Part shown: positions 34,764 to 46,665 of the stretch, one piece after another
How the letters are laid out: each line of letters starts with the position of its first letter
How positions within the stretch are numbered: position 1 is the first letter of the stretch
Assembly (NCBI GenBank): GCA_034440575.1
Contig: JAOTOL010001603.1
Span: 1,320,001-1,384,000 of the forward strand
Length of the DNA: 64,000 nucleotides
Origin: Imbricaverruca yamaguchii
Taxonomy: Eukaryota > Arthropoda > Thecostraca > Neoverrucidae
Direction of reading: 5' to 3'
Notes under the pieces: generated by a model
Seen by the model: the letters and a program-made list of their open reading frames with translations, nothing else
What the model was told of the DNA's origin: nothing
The model's database searches: none
Translations under genes and position numbers: made by a program

Positions 34764-35492
34764 TTAACCCGCGCCGTCTTTCCTGTCAAATCCTCCCACC
34801 CCGTCTCGAGGGGGGGTGAAGACCCTCCTCTAAAATCCAAATTAGCATCGCACGAAAACGTAAGAGGTGGCATCGGAAAGCGCTCGACGAGTAGGGTATG
34901 GGTCAACCCCCCAAACACTTTCCCCCCAAAAGTGACGTCACCAGGGGGCTAGATTTTCACGACTTTTCACGACTTACATTATGTTTTGGACTCAAGGGGG
35001 TTCATTTTGGGGATATATGTTTTTTTTTTAATTTGTAATGAGAAAAGGACAGTGATATCGACCAGGGCTTTGATATTTTTGGCCTCCAAAAAATAAAAAT
35101 GAATTTTTTTTTTGAAAATTTTGAGTTTTCAAGTTGTCTTTCATTTTCCTTTTCCACTGGGTAGAGCAGACTGTGAAACGTTGTTCGAAGTCAACTTGCC
35201 TTAATAAAAAATGCTTACTTTAGCTAGAATCCTGCATTTTAACTGCAATTTGGCTAATACGCAAAATTTATGGGTAGTCAAAAACGAACAAAAATGAAAC
35301 ATTGAACTCATACGTTTTGTTGCATCCGTAAAGATAAGCAAACGCTGAAAGTTTCATTAAAATATCTGTATTCGTCAAAGCGTGACGACAGGTTAAACAT
35401 TTTTGGAGGTGACCTCACTTGACCTTGACTAACTCGTTGACCCTAGATGACCTGACCTAAACATTTTGAATCAGCATGTTAAATTGACGTGG
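34764..35492 (-). mobile_element. TTAA element family A, truncated
   Basis: It starts TTAACCCGCGCCGTCTTTCC at 34764 (3' terminus in reverse) and runs through the interior to the AGGTCA-rich block. It is lost after CAGCATGTTAAATTGACGTG, so the 5' terminal 110 bp or so is missing. TGACCTTGA, the reverse of TCAAGGTCA, is present near 35423. Confidence 0.87.
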
Positions 35493-35615
35493 GTAATTTG
35501 ATAATTTTTATAATGATTAATCGGGTCTTACCTGGTCGGGGGCGGGGGCCCTGGGCGGGGAAAAGAGTTGTGGAGGGAAAAAGGTTAAATGGGGGGTTTA
35601 TTTTTATTTTAAGGA

Positions 35616-35793
35616 ACCCTAACTCGAAAAATTTTCGGTCGTTTTTAACTTTTCTTATTTTAAACAACGCGCCAGTTCTTTCTAAGCAGGTACACAAACA
35701 ATGGCGTGTATCTGCCGGAAAAATCGGGAGTTATTTACGAAAACCCGGAGGGGTGGATTTCGTCCCCCCTCCCCTCCAGGGCGGGTGTTAACC
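35616..35793 (+). mobile_element. TTAA element family B, partial
   Basis: It shares AACAACGCGCC, then AGCAGGTACACAAACAATGG, then GGAGTTATTTACGAAAA and a hairpin-like GGTGGATTTCGTCCCCCC. It ends GGGCGGGTGTTAA. Homologous to 57184-57482 and 63398-63690. Confidence 0.7.
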
Positions 35794-37483
35794 CAGCATT
35801 TGCCGGCTTTCAATCCCGCCAGTTCCCTCGATTGGGGAGAAAGAAAAGGCCTCTGAAAATTTCAGGACAGTTAAACTTCGTGCATTGACGTAAAATGACT
35901 CATTGTTGTATTTAATTATTGAAGCAGTTTGATTTTGATTCACCCACAGTCAGGGGCCTTTGTCGGTATTTCCAACAGCGGTGTGCACTGTCAAATCAAT
36001 GGCCAATGGCACAGAGCAAGCTCAGCGTAATTCGCCCCTGTGGATCGGTGATCACAGGGGCGAATTACTGTGATCATCATTACCACAATTACCAGGGTAA
36101 TCCTAGCCGTGTTGCAAGTGGACACAAATAATGACCCTCCCATGATTGTCACTGCCAAAAGCAAGCACTTTCACGTGTTCTCACCAGAAACAGACAGATC
36201 GAGAACTGGACTCTGTGACTCAATGCAATACATTCTGGGCTGTAGTTACACCTCGGTGCACTAAATGATGTGCTGTTTAGACTGAGCGATAAATTCCGAG
36301 CTGTATGTCACTGTGCTCTAAGTTCTTGATTGCGCGACTCTGAACACCGGGCTGTCCAGCTGTCAGCAATGAATCTTTTGTGAAATTTGGTGGAATATAC
36401 TACTTCCAGAACAATGCATAGATATCCTTCCCATGTAAGTATCGCCATGTGCTTCTTGACATGTGTTTATGACGACGCCATGGTTCGTTTTGAACAGTGT
36501 CTAATGTATAAGTATCATGCTTATGTTCACTATTGCGGATTGTCATGCACAATGATCTTGTAGCACAGTTATAGATAACATGATTGTCTATAATGTGGTG
36601 CGTTGTGCCATGCAATTTGTTCATGGCATGGCCTTGTTTTCGTTCCCTTTAATATAGATATTCCTAGACTTTGTGTCTACAGAAATATACCAACAACGTT
36701 CACTTGTATGTTCACGTTCATGAGTTCGCAATTTCCTCAAGACCGAGCTTGAGGGACTCAAGCGAAAGTCTAGGCGAAGTCGCTTCTATTGTGAATTTCG
36801 TCGTCCTACGGAAATCTTTCCGACATCCCACACCTGGCGCAACACGATTATCTTGATACACAGCTCCCTACAGTGGTACCTTCACTATGCGGCTCTGAAC
36901 ACTGGGCTGTCCAGCTTTTACAATAAGTCTGGCGTGAAATTGATCGCGTACCAAGTGTATTACATCTATGCCATTTTGCTGTTCATGTACCATAACCGTA
37001 AAGGTCAGAGGTGAGCCAGATCTGTGAGTTAATATCGATGTTGTAGGTCATCACTACCTACGTAGGTAGGCTTACCTAGCTGTATGCAACCGTTCTCCTC
37101 GGACAGGTGCCTGGGAAGTGAGCATAATAGCAATATCACGGATAGTACAAAAGAAGATGTTTATTGCAAACATGCAGCCAAAATAATCGGAGAAAATACT
37201 ATTTTCCTGCTTTTGTGCTGTAAATATAAAGGGTGAGATGTGCTCTAGATACGCGACTTAGTAGCCTTTTTTTGGAACTCGTCCCTACTTACGTAGGCGG
37301 CCAGGATACGCCTGCCTACCTATATGCCTCAAGTATCCAAATAGATAGGTGCCTGCGAAGCGAGCAAACTACCTACTCGAGAGTCACTGATAGCATAAAA
37401 GACGACGGCATTCGAAAATCGAAGAATTTAGCCCCCAGAGAGTTCAGCGCTGGCATGCGACTTAGCATGGGTAGTGACCGGAG

Positions 37484-37486
<3 letters not shown>
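35794..37486. other. No recognisable gene; hairpin and old duplications
   Basis: A 16-bp perfect inverted repeat lies at 36027-36042 and 36053-36068. GAACACCGGGCTGTCCAGCT at 36342 recurs near-identically at 36897. A segment around 37081-37160 recurs in diverged form about 240 bp further on. No coding signal was accepted. Confidence 0.5.

Positions 37487-37532
<46 letters not shown>
37487..37532. repeat. (CAG)n trinucleotide repeat, about 15 copies
   Basis: An uninterrupted CAG tract. It would read as poly-Ser in a plus-strand ORF (37233-37802) and poly-Leu or poly-Cys in minus-strand ORFs. With frames open both ways around it, I do not call a gene. Confidence 0.95.
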
Positions 37533-37533
<1 letters not shown>

Positions 37534-38736
37534 CCTGGGTCGCCGGAGTGGCAGCTGGATCAGTGGTGCCGAAGTCGGAGCAACAGACGGCCGACTGGCG
37601 GCGCAGCACCCTGGATCCGCCCGCACATCCCAACATAACCCGATGTGCGCAAACAAGCTCCAACTTTCTGCCAAATTCCGCCCAGATCAGCCTAACCTAT
37701 CCAATAATATGGCCAATAATCCCGCAGCCCATGGCGAGGGCGCCAAGTATTTCAGACCCGTCGGTGGCGGTGGTGGTAGCGATTTGGCTGATTATGTCTT
37801 GAGGATGGCGCCAAGCGAGTTTTCACCCACCCGCTGAGGCACTATTTACGACAGGCGCCGCGTTTACGACAGGCCCGGCGGCCCGATAGACCAGTTTCTG
37901 GGCGGTCGGCGCGCGCACTCGACCCTTTCTCCCGCCCGTTGCACGTGCCGGAGGCGCTGACGACGACGATGCTATGCTGTGACTGTTGCCAATGTGTGAT
38001 GCATTCGGAAGGTGGAAATCGTCGCGTTCGCGTGCAAGGGCGGCTCCCCCACCCCACCCCCGCCGTCCGACAGTCATATCATAGATAGCATAGCGTCCAG
38101 TGTTCTGGAATTGATTGAACTTGAAATTGTTCTGAACCGGCGTTCTGAAACCGATTTTTTTTACTTGATCTGGAAGAGGGTGATGCAAAGAAACCGACTG
38201 ATGTAAAAAGTGGAAATGAATACGGACGATGCCTGCTGACGAGTCGTTTTCTATGACATTTATTCATTGTTTGGTGCTGGCGATGATGTCAGCAGTGAAC
38301 CGCTGCTGCTGCTTTTGCGAGTCCGCAGCGCTGCTGCCAGAAGGCGAACACACTTTAAGATATACAAATACAACTCCTAGCCTGTTGCAAAACACCAAAG
38401 ATGGCACGTGGTAGTGGTACCAAAGATGGCACTGACAACGTATGTTCCGCACTCATAAATGGCCAACTGTTGTGGCCCCTTTTTGCGCACGCTGAAAACG
38501 TAGCTGTTCGGGCAGACACAGGCCTAAAAGCCGGGCTGAATGTTTGGACTCCGGCTCGGCTTGGTAAGACGACGCCAACAGGCAGTTTGTATTCGCACAA
38601 CCACTGTCTGTCGGTCTGGCCTGGTCTGTAACTGGCGCGCATAGTCATTTGCAACGCCTTTGAGGCAGCGGGCTGTGTTGCGCGCGCTATACTGTGCGTG
38701 AAGAGAATCGCGCACGGCACAGCATCGCGCAGCGCA
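37533..38736. other. No confident gene
   Basis: GC-rich then mixed. GTTTACGACAGGC and TTTACGACAGGC form a short doublet at about 37847-37875. Short ORFs only. Confidence 0.4.
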
Positions 38737-38930
38737 CCACTTGAACGCAAACACGGTCACGCACTACGCCTCATCACTGGAGGACACCGCAAAACACCCA
38801 TCACCAGTCTCCGGGATGAGGCCAGCCTCCCAAGCCTCCAACACCGCAGAACACACTACAGCTCGGTTACTGGCGAAGTATTTATGCGTTACTTTGATGC
38901 TGAAAATAGGGTCACGGATATGGTGGAAGT
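38737..38930 (+). mobile_element. LINE reverse-transcriptase fragment
   Basis: A plus-strand frame encodes HALRLITGGHRKTPITSLRD, then EASLPSLQHRR and about 20 further residues. This resembles the ALR-ITG-x-TPI-x-LxxEAGLPPLxxRR segment downstream of the polymerase domain in Jockey/I-type non-LTR retrotransposons. Nothing upstream or downstream continues it, so it is an isolated fragment. Confidence 0.6.
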
Positions 38931-39295
38931 GCATTGTTGGTGCTACAGAGTCTACATTAGCCTTCTATTGCACCCTTGGACATATGGGTTTTTGCAGTGT
39001 GGTGGAGGAGAAAGTTATAAACGTAGAGGGCGGTTCCTCATTGGAGACGTTCAGATTCAGCAATATGAGCATACATGGTATAGTCATGGACTGCAAAGAC
39101 GCTGGATCACAATATCGACAATAAGTCTCTTTTATTTCCTCAACGGGCGGCTGGTGCTGGAGCTCAGACAGCTTTACTTCACTCGTGTCACAACAGCCAC
39201 GCAACATTCCACTGAAGTACATTTTCGCCCGTGGAGCTCATTAAATGTCAGCTGGTGTGTCAATGTCGCGGGTTGACGGTGTGCCACGCCCAGCG
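38931..39295. other. No recognisable gene
   Basis: The frame of the LINE fragment stays open to 39276, but the sequence no longer resembles a reverse transcriptase. Confidence 0.4.
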
Positions 39296-42200
39296 CTGAC
39301 GGCAGTGATGTGGCCTCCGTGATGTGACCAGTGATGTGACTAGTGATGTGACTAGTGATGTGGCCTCCGTGATGTGGCCAGTGATGCGCTGTGATGTGGT
39401 GTGCGTGACTGTGATGTGCTTGATGCGCTGTGTGTGGTGTGATGTACTAGTGATGTGGCCAGTGATGCGGCCTCCGTGATGTAACCAGTGGTGTGACAAG
39501 TGATGCGATTAGCTGTGTGACTAGTGGTGTGACTAGTGATGTGACTTGTGATGTGACTAGTGATGTGACTAGTGATGTGACTAGTGATGTGACTAGTGAT
39601 GTGACTAGTGATGTGACTAGTGATGTGACTAGCGATGTGACTAGTGATGTGACTAGTGATGTGACTAGTGATGTGACTAGTGATGTGACTAGTGATGTGA
39701 CTAGTGATGTGACTGGTGATGTGACTAGTGATGTGACTAGTGATGTGACTAGTGATGCGACTAGTGATGTGACTAGTGATGTGACTAGTGATGTGGCTAG
39801 TGGTGGGACTAGTGATGCACTAGTGATGTACTGTGTGCCGTGTGTGCTGTGGTGGGACTGTGTGTGCTAGTGATGTGCTGGTGTGTGCTGTGTGTGCTGT
39901 GTGGCTGTGTGTGCTGTGTGTGACTGTGTGTGCTAGTGGTGGGCTGTGTGACTAGTGTGTGCTGTGTGCGCTGTGTGTGCTAGTGGTGGGCTGTGTGTGC
40001 TTTGTGTCTAGTGATGTGACTAGTGATGTGACCAGTGATGTGACTAGTGATGTGACTAGTGATGTGACTGATGATGTGACTAGTGATGTGACTAGTGATA
40101 TGACTAGTGATGTCACTAGTGATGTGGCCAGTGATGTGGCCTCCGTGATGTGACCAGTGATGTGACTAGTGATGTCACTAGTGATGTGGCCAGTGATGCG
40201 GCCTCCGTGATGTAACCAGTGGTGTGACAAGTGATGCGATTAGCTGTGTGACTAGTGGTGTGACTAGTGATGTGACTTGTGATGTGACTAGTGATGTGAC
40301 TAGTGATGTGACTAGTGATGTGACTAGTGGTGTGACTAGTGATGCGACTAGTGATATGACAAGTGATGTGACTAGTGATGTGACTAGTGATATGACTAGT
40401 GATGTGACTAGTGATGTGACTAGTGATGTGACTAGTGATGTGACTAGTGATGTGACTAGTGATGTGACTAGTGATGTGACTGGTGATGTGACTAGTGATG
40501 TGACTAGTGATGTGACTAGTGATGCGACTAGTGATGTGACTAGTGATGTGACTAGTGATGTGACTAGTGGTGGGACTAGTGATGCAACTAGTGATGTAAC
40601 TAGTGATGCAACTAGTGATGTGACTAGTGGTGGGACTAGTGATGCAACTAGTGATGTGACTAGTGATGCAACTAGTGATGTGACTAGTGGTGGGACTGTG
40701 TGTGCTATTGATGTACTAGTGATGTGACTAGTGATGTGACCAGTGATGTGACTAGTGATGTGACTAGTGATGTGACTAGTGATGTGACTAGTGATGTGAC
40801 TAGTGATGTGACTGATGATGTGACTAGTGATGTGACTAGTGATATGACTAGTGATGTCACTAGTGATGTGGCCAGTGATGTGGCCTCCGTGATGTGACCA
40901 GTGATGTGACTAGTGATGTCACTAGTGATGTGGCCAGTGATGCGGCCTCCGTGATGTAACCAGTGGTGTGACAAGTGATGCGATTAGCTGTGTGACTAGT
41001 GGTGTGACTAGTGATGTGACTTGTGATGTGACTAGTGATGTGACTAGTGATGTGACTAGTGATGTGACTAGTGGTGTGACTAGTGATGCGCTAGTGATAT
41101 GACAAGTGATGTGACTAGTGATATGACTAGTGTATGACTAGTGATGTGACTAGTGATGTGACTAGTGATGTGACTAGTGTGTGACTGTGTGTGACTGTGT
41201 GTGACTAGTGTGTGCTGTGTGTGTGGTGATGTGACTAGTGATGTGACTAGTGATGCGACTAGTGATGTGACTAGTGTGTGACTAGTGATGTGCTGTGGTG
41301 GGCTAGTGTGCAGCTAGTGATGTCTGTGTGCACTAGTGATGTGACTAGTGGTGGGACTGTGATGTGACTAGTGATGTGACTGGTGATGTGACTAGTGATG
41401 TGACTAGTGATGCGACTAGTGATGTGACTGGTGATGTGCTAGTGTGTGACTAGTGGTGGGACTGTGATGCACTAGTGTGTGACTGTGATGCACTAGTGAT
41501 GTGACTAGTGGTGGGACTGTGTGTGACTTTGATGTGACTGTGATGTGACTAGTGATGTGACCAGTGATGTGACTAGTGATGTGACTAGTGATGTGCTGAT
41601 GATGTGCTAGTGATGTGACTAGTGATGTGACTAGTGATGTGACTAGTGATGTCACTAGTGATGTGGCCAGTGATGTGGCCTCCGTGATGTGACCAGTGAT
41701 GTGACTAGTGATGTCACTAGTGATGTGGCCAGTGATGCGGCCTCCGTGATGTAACCAGTGGTGTGACAAGTGATGCGATTAGCTGTGTGACTAGTGGTGT
41801 GACTAGTGATGTGACTTGTGATGTGACTAGTGATGTGACTAGTGATGTGACTAGTGATGTGACTAGTGGTGTGACTAGTGATGCGACTAGTGATATGACA
41901 AGTGATGTGACTAGTGATATGACTAGTGATATGACTAGTGATGTGACTAGTGATGTGACTAGTGATGTGACTAGTGATGTGACTAGTGATGTGACTAGTG
42001 ATGTGACTAGTGATGTGACTGGTGATGTGACTAGTGATGTGACTAGTGATGTGACTAGTGATGCGACTAGTGATGTGACTAGTGATGTGACTAGTGATGT
42101 GACTAGTGGTGGGACTAGTGATGCAACTAGTGATGTAACTAGTGATGCAACTAGTGATGTGACTAGTGGTGGGACTAGTGATGCAACTAGTGATGTGACT

Positions 42201-43262
42201 AGTGATGCAACTAGTGATGTGACTAGTGGTGGGACTAGTGATGTGACTATTGATGTGACTAGTGATGTGACTAGTGATGTGACCAGTGATGTGACTAGTG
42301 ATGTGACTAGTGATGTGACCAGTGATGTGACTAGTGATGTGACTAGTGATGTGACTGATGATGTGACTAGTGATGTGACTAGTGATATGACTAGTGATGT
42401 CACTAGTGATGTGGCCAGTGATGCGGCATCCGTGATGTAACCAGTGGTGTGACAAGTGATGCGATTAGCTGTGTGACTAGTGGTGTGACTAGTGATGTGA
42501 CTAGTGATGTGACTAGTGATGTGACTAGTGATGTGACTAGTGATGTGACTAGTGATGTGACTGGTGATGTGACTAGTGATGTGACTAGTGATGTGACTAG
42601 TGATGCGACTAGTGATGTGACTAGTGATGTGACTAGTGATGTGACTAGTGGTGGGACTAGTGATGCAACTAGTGATGTAACTAGTGATGCAACTAGTGAT
42701 GTGACTAGTGGTGGGACTAGTGATGTGACTAGTGATGTGACTGGTGATGTGACTAGTGATGTGACTAGTGATGTGACTAGTGATGTGACTAGTGATGCGA
42801 CTAGTGATGTGACTAGTGATGTGACTAGTGATGTGACTAGTGGTGGGACTAGTGATGCAACTAGTGATGTGACTAGTGATGCAACTAGTGATGTGACTAG
42901 TGGTGGGACTAGTGATGTGACTATTGATGTGACTAGTGATGTGACTAGTGATGTGATTAGTGATGTGACTAGTGATGTGACTAGTGATGTGACTAGTGAT
43001 GTGACTAGTGATGTGACTAGTGATGTGACTAGTGATGTGACTAGTGGTGGGACTAGTGATGCGACTAGTGGTGGGACTAGTGATTGAATTAGTGATGTGA
43101 CTAGTGATGTGACTATTGATGTGACTAGTGATGTGACTAGTGATGTGATTAGTGATGTGACTAGTGATGTGACCAGTGATGTGACCAGTGATGCGACTAT
43201 TGATGTGACCAGTGATGTGACCAGTGATGTGACCAGTGATGTGACCAGTGATGTGACCTCCG
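39296..43262. repeat. 4-kb array of 12-bp unit with higher-order repeats
   Basis: The unit is ACTAGTGATGTG with point variants (GATGCG, GATGCA, GGTGGG, GGTGTG, GATATG, TCAC). A distinctive block beginning GTAACCAGTGGTGTGACAAG occurs at 39481, 40212, 40956, 41751 and 42437, marking five higher-order repeats of about 690-795 bp. Stretches near 39830-40010 and 41140-41530 are shortened to GTGTGTGCT-like forms. Twelve is a multiple of three, so Thr-Ser-Asp-Val ORFs persist on the plus strand and Leu-Val-Thr-Ser ORFs on the minus. I regard both as non-genic. Confidence 0.97.
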
Positions 43263-43404
43263 TGATGTGACTGGGCGCGGGTAGTTGGACGGTCCCGCTG
43301 TGGGTCTGCGAGAGTGGCCTTTGGTCTGCTGGATTGTTTCGGTTAGACTCGGTCTGCACCGGTCAGATTGCACGCGCGAGCACCTCCGGCGCTGTGGTGC
43401 GACG

Positions 43405-43470
43405 GACGGTGTGGTTGTGGTTGTGACGGACGGTTGTGACGGACGGTTGTGACGGACGGTTGTGACGGGT
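43405..43470. repeat. 13-bp tandem repeat
   Basis: GTGACGGACGGTT repeated about four times, with a degenerate start. Confidence 0.85.
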
Positions 43471-43559
43471 GTGACCAACAGCTCGACACGTCTGACGTGG
43501 GTCGGTTAGCGGACGCGGCTCACTGGCAGCTGCCTTTTCACCTTGAGTGTTACTGCCCG

Positions 43560-43892
43560 CGAGGAAGGAGCAGGCGACCTGAGTAGTAGGTGACCTGAGG
43601 AGTAGGCGACCTGAGGAGCAGACGACCTGAGGAGCAGGCGACCTGAGGAGCAGGCGACCTGAAGAGCAGGGGACCTGAGGAGCAGGCGACCTGAGGAGGG
43701 GCCGAGGCGGACCTGAGGAGCAGACGACCTGAGGAGCAGGCGACCTGAGGAGCAGGCGACCTGAGGAGCAGGCGACCTGAGGAGCAGGCGACCTGAGGAG
43801 CAGGCGACCTGAGGAGCAGGCGACCTGAGGAGCAGGCGACCTGAGGAGCAGGCGACCTGAGGAGCAGGCGACCTGAGGAGCAGGCGACCTGA
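43560..43892. repeat. 16-bp minisatellite
   Basis: About 20 copies of CGACCTGAGGAGCAGG, the right half almost uniform. It lies 150 bp upstream of the galactosyltransferase leader region. Confidence 0.95.
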
Positions 43893-44019
43893 GCCAGATA
43901 AAAATAACTAGAAATAGCTGTCGAGAAGAAAAAACCTGTCGCCAGATTCAGCGCGTTCGCCCGCGTAGACTACGTCAAGAAACTCATACCTTGGCCGCCT
44001 CACAACACGTTCAGAACTC

Positions 44020-44568
44020 GGCTTGAAGCTCAGGAATCAATAACGTCCGTGTGCACCACATGGAACGCGGTGCGTCCTTGAATGTTCACTGTCGGCGTCG
44101 GCTCGTGGCGTCGACGGCCTGGCGACGTCGGCGACGACGACGACGGACTGGACAGTCGATAGACGGCTGCCGAGCGTGGAGGACCCGAGCCGGCATCGTC
44201 ACCTGTCGTGTGCAGTCTGTCGCCATCCGCGACACACCGTCATCGCCACCACCATCGTCACCACCATCGTCACCACCATCGCCACCACCATCGCCACCAC
44301 CATCGTCGCCACCATCGTCACCACCATCGTCACCACCATCGCCACCACCATCGTCGCCACCATCGTCGCCACCATCGTCACCACCATCGTCACCACCATC
44401 GCCACCACCATCGTCGCCACCATCGTCACCACCATCGTCACCACCATCGCCACCACCATCGCCACCACCATCGTCGCCACCATCGTCACCATCATCGCCA
44501 CCACCACCGTGCAGGCTTGAAGTGCTCCGTCAGCTGCCCATCGACCACTGTCACCTGTCGAGTGCAGG
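44020..44568 (+). other. 5' leader module of galactosyltransferase gene 1
   Basis: Homologous to the region upstream of gene 2 (55415-55857) and to orphan copies at 46666-46800 and 62757-63085. Shared landmarks are GAATCAATA, GTGTGCACCACA, GACGGCTGCCGAGCGTGGAG, CATC-CGACACACC and, just before the ATG, CTTGAAGTGCTCCGTCAG and CACTGTCACCTGTCGAGTGC. Upstream ATGs and out-of-frame ORFs make a coding role unlikely. It is probably promoter and 5' UTR, possibly with an intron that cannot be placed from sequence alone. Confidence 0.55.
44239..44513. repeat. 12-bp repeat in leader (ACCACCATCGTC)n
   Basis: About 23 units alternating GTC and GCC endings. The homologous tract upstream of gene 2 is much shorter (about 55478-55570) and in the third leader copy shorter still. 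The tract has therefore expanded specifically here. Confidence 0.93.
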
Positions 44569-45924
44569 ATGCTGGCCATGCTGACCCGCCCAGTGATCAC
44601 GCTGCAGCAGGTTCGTCGACGAACAATGCGGCGGTGCTCTGCTAGTCGATACCTACTGGCAGGTATGTTTCTCTCCGGCGGCGTGGTTGTTCTGTTACAC
44701 TGTCACACATGGGCAGCTTTGTCGCCGACGTCGGTGCTCACTGTTCAACGGGATGCGGATTGTAATTGTTCAACTCGTGGGGACGGCTTGCCGAGCAAGG
44801 TCGGACTGCATGCCACTGTGGCTGAGATCGGCGACACCCGCCACACCGGGTCAGTGTCGTCATCCGCATCGGAACTGGACGGTCGTCGAAGACAGCCAGG
44901 CAGTGAGAGTGCGGCCAAAGGGCGGCAGCTGCCCGATATTACTCACGTGGAGCGCGACGGTGAATCGCTAGCCGAGTGGCTGCGACCACAGCTGCAAACT
45001 ATCTCCGTAGCGGAGGTGGCCCAGACGGCCGTGACACTCGCCGGTCAGTTCCCGGCACGCCGGGGTCAGACTGACGGCCAGACAGGCGGCCAGCCGCAGC
45101 TGCTCCTGTTCCGGTACGGCGGCGGCGGTTTCAGCCAGCTCCTGCAGAGCTCGTGTCGCCCCCGGGTGGCCGTCGTGATCGTTGTGTGCTCGGCTGCGCC
45201 CAACGTGGCGCGCCGCCTTACCATCCGCACCACGTGGGGCCGTGTCGGCCGCAGTGACAACTTCACGCTGATCTTCCTGGTGGGAGAAACCTCCTCTGAA
45301 GTGCAGGCGAGATTGGTGCAGGAGCACTCGCGCCACGGCGATGTAGTGCAGGGCAGGTTTGTGGACAGCTACCGCAACCTGACGCTGAAGACCGTGGCCA
45401 TGCTGGAGTGGGTCAGCCGATTCTGTTCCCGCCCACAGTTTGTATTGAAAATCGACGATGACGTCTTCCTAGATACTGATAATCTCCGTGCGTTTCTGGA
45501 CGAGCACAAACACGCCAACAGAACTATCTATGGAAGAAGTATGCGACATAGCAAACCAGTGAGAAATAAGGTCATCACCCGCCTTGCTAAGTGGTTTATC
45601 ACCACTGCCGAGTTCTCCGGTGACGTATATCCTTTTTATATGGCGGGCAGTTCATACTTGATTACCGGCGACCTCATTCGAAAGCTGTACCGAGAGGCGA
45701 TCCTCACCAAGTTTCTCTTCATCGAGGACGTTTTCCTGAGCGGAATCGTCGCGGAGAAGGCCGGTGCACGTCTCGAAGACACTCGGAAGCTGATGGTCCG
45801 TTCACCGCGCCGGCTGCTTCTGGACGGCATCTCGTACCACTCGGTGCCACGGGAACAGCACCAGCGGATGTTTTCGGTGCTGTCGCGTTTAAGGCGACGG
45901 CGTGTCCACTCACGCCCGAAGTGA
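44569..45924 (+). CDS. Beta-1,3-galactosyltransferase-like protein, gene 1
   Basis: A 451-residue, single-exon type II membrane protein of the glycosyltransferase 31 family, expected to transfer galactose (or a related sugar such as GlcNAc) from a UDP-sugar in beta-1,3 linkage to glycans in the Golgi. There is a short cytoplasmic tail with basic residues (16-22), one transmembrane segment at about 28-44 (YLLAGMFLSGGVVVLL), a variable stem to about 195, then the catalytic domain. Family motifs in order are RLTIRTTWG (216-224), IFLVGE (235-240), DSYRNLTLKT (266-275), the DxD motif in FVLKIDDDVF (Asp296-298, metal and UDP-sugar binding), YPFYMAGSSYLITG (354-367) and FIEDVFLSG (384-392). N-glycosylation sequons lie at 66, 231, 270 and 317. 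The start ATG is conserved at the same place in gene 2. Third positions are GC-rich. Acceptor and donor specificity cannot be inferred. Confidence 0.92.
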   Translation: MLAMLTRPVITLQQVRRRTMRRCSASRYLLAGMFLSGGVVVLLHCHTWAALSPTSVLTVQRDADCNCSTRGDGLPSKVGLHATVAEIGDTRHTGSVSSSASELDGRRRQPGSESAAKGRQLPDITHVERDGESLAEWLRPQLQTISVAEVAQTAVTLAGQFPARRGQTDGQTGGQPQLLLFRYGGGGFSQLLQSSCRPRVAVVIVVCSAAPNVARRLTIRTTWGRVGRSDNFTLIFLVGETSSEVQARLVQEHSRHGDVVQGRFVDSYRNLTLKTVAMLEWVSRFCSRPQFVLKIDDDVFLDTDNLRAFLDEHKHANRTIYGRSMRHSKPVRNKVITRLAKWFITTAEFSGDVYPFYMAGSSYLITGDLIRKLYREAILTKFLFIEDVFLSGIVAEKAGARLEDTRKLMVRSPRRLLLDGISYHSVPREQHQRMFSVLSRLRRRRVHSRPK

Positions 45925-46045
45925 CGCTACTCATCTGTCTGAATGTTGGTGACGAATCGCCGTTGCGTGAGATGTTAATAATATGCAGACTTGTGTCCTC
46001 TTCAAGTGTGTTCAATCTAGCACAATTGACGACAATTTTCGATCG

Positions 46046-46590
46046 TTAACCCGCGCCATCTCTCCGGTCAGATCCTCACACCACGTCTCGGGGGGCAGAT
46101 AATAACCCCCCTCTAAAATCCAAATTAAGCGTCGCACGAAAACGAGACAGGTGTCATCGGAAAGCGCTCGACGAGTAGGGTCCGGATCCTCCCGGATTTT
46201 CATTTTCATTTTCTGGGCTAGATTTTCACGACTTTACGACTTACATTATGTTTTTGGCTCCGGGAGTTCATTTTGGAGATATATGAAAAACCAAAATTGA
46301 TTTGGACTGAGAAAAAGACAGCGAAATCGATCAGGGCCATACAAATGTTTGGCCCCGAAAAATAACTTCTTTTTTTGACATTTCAAAATTTTGAGTTTGA
46401 AGTTTTTTATTTTCCTTTTCAATGGGTAGAGCAGACCAAGATACGTTGTTGGAAGGTAACTTGCCCTAATAAAGAAATGCTTACTTTAGCCAGAATCTTC
46501 TATTTGAACTGCAATTCGCAAACATGTAAAATATATATGTAGTCAAAAACGAAAACGCTGAAGGTTTCATTAAAATATCTCTATCTCTAT
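46046..46590 (-). mobile_element. TTAA element family A inserted 3' of gene 1, truncated
   Basis: TTAACCCGCGCCATCTCTCC at 46046. Homology between gene 1 and gene 2 flanks continues exactly to this TTAA, which fixes the insertion point. The copy fades after TTTCATTAAAATATCTCTAT. It contains AATAAA at 46468-46473 in the gene 1 sense direction. Confidence 0.88.
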
Positions 46591-46665
46591 TTTATTTCAT
46601 TATATCATTTCAATATCTCTATCTCTATTTGATTAAAATATCGAGAATGTTACCGGAAGCTCAGG

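Noticed and set aside
37233..37802. 189-codon ORF with poly-Ser
   Set aside because: The CAG tract keeps frames open in both directions. The flanking peptide shows no domain and the start lies in duplicated AT-rich sequence.
39493..43359. Thr-Ser-Asp-Val and Leu-Val-Thr-Ser repeat ORFs up to 318 codons
   Set aside because: The 12-bp unit keeps frame automatically. Both strands are open, and there is no signal peptide or flanking domain to suggest a structural protein.
44051..44645. Pro/Ser- or His-rich protein upstream of gene 1
   Set aside because: These ORFs read the ACCACCATCGTC repeat in all frames, and the tract is short in the gene 2 and third leader copies, so it is not a conserved coding region.
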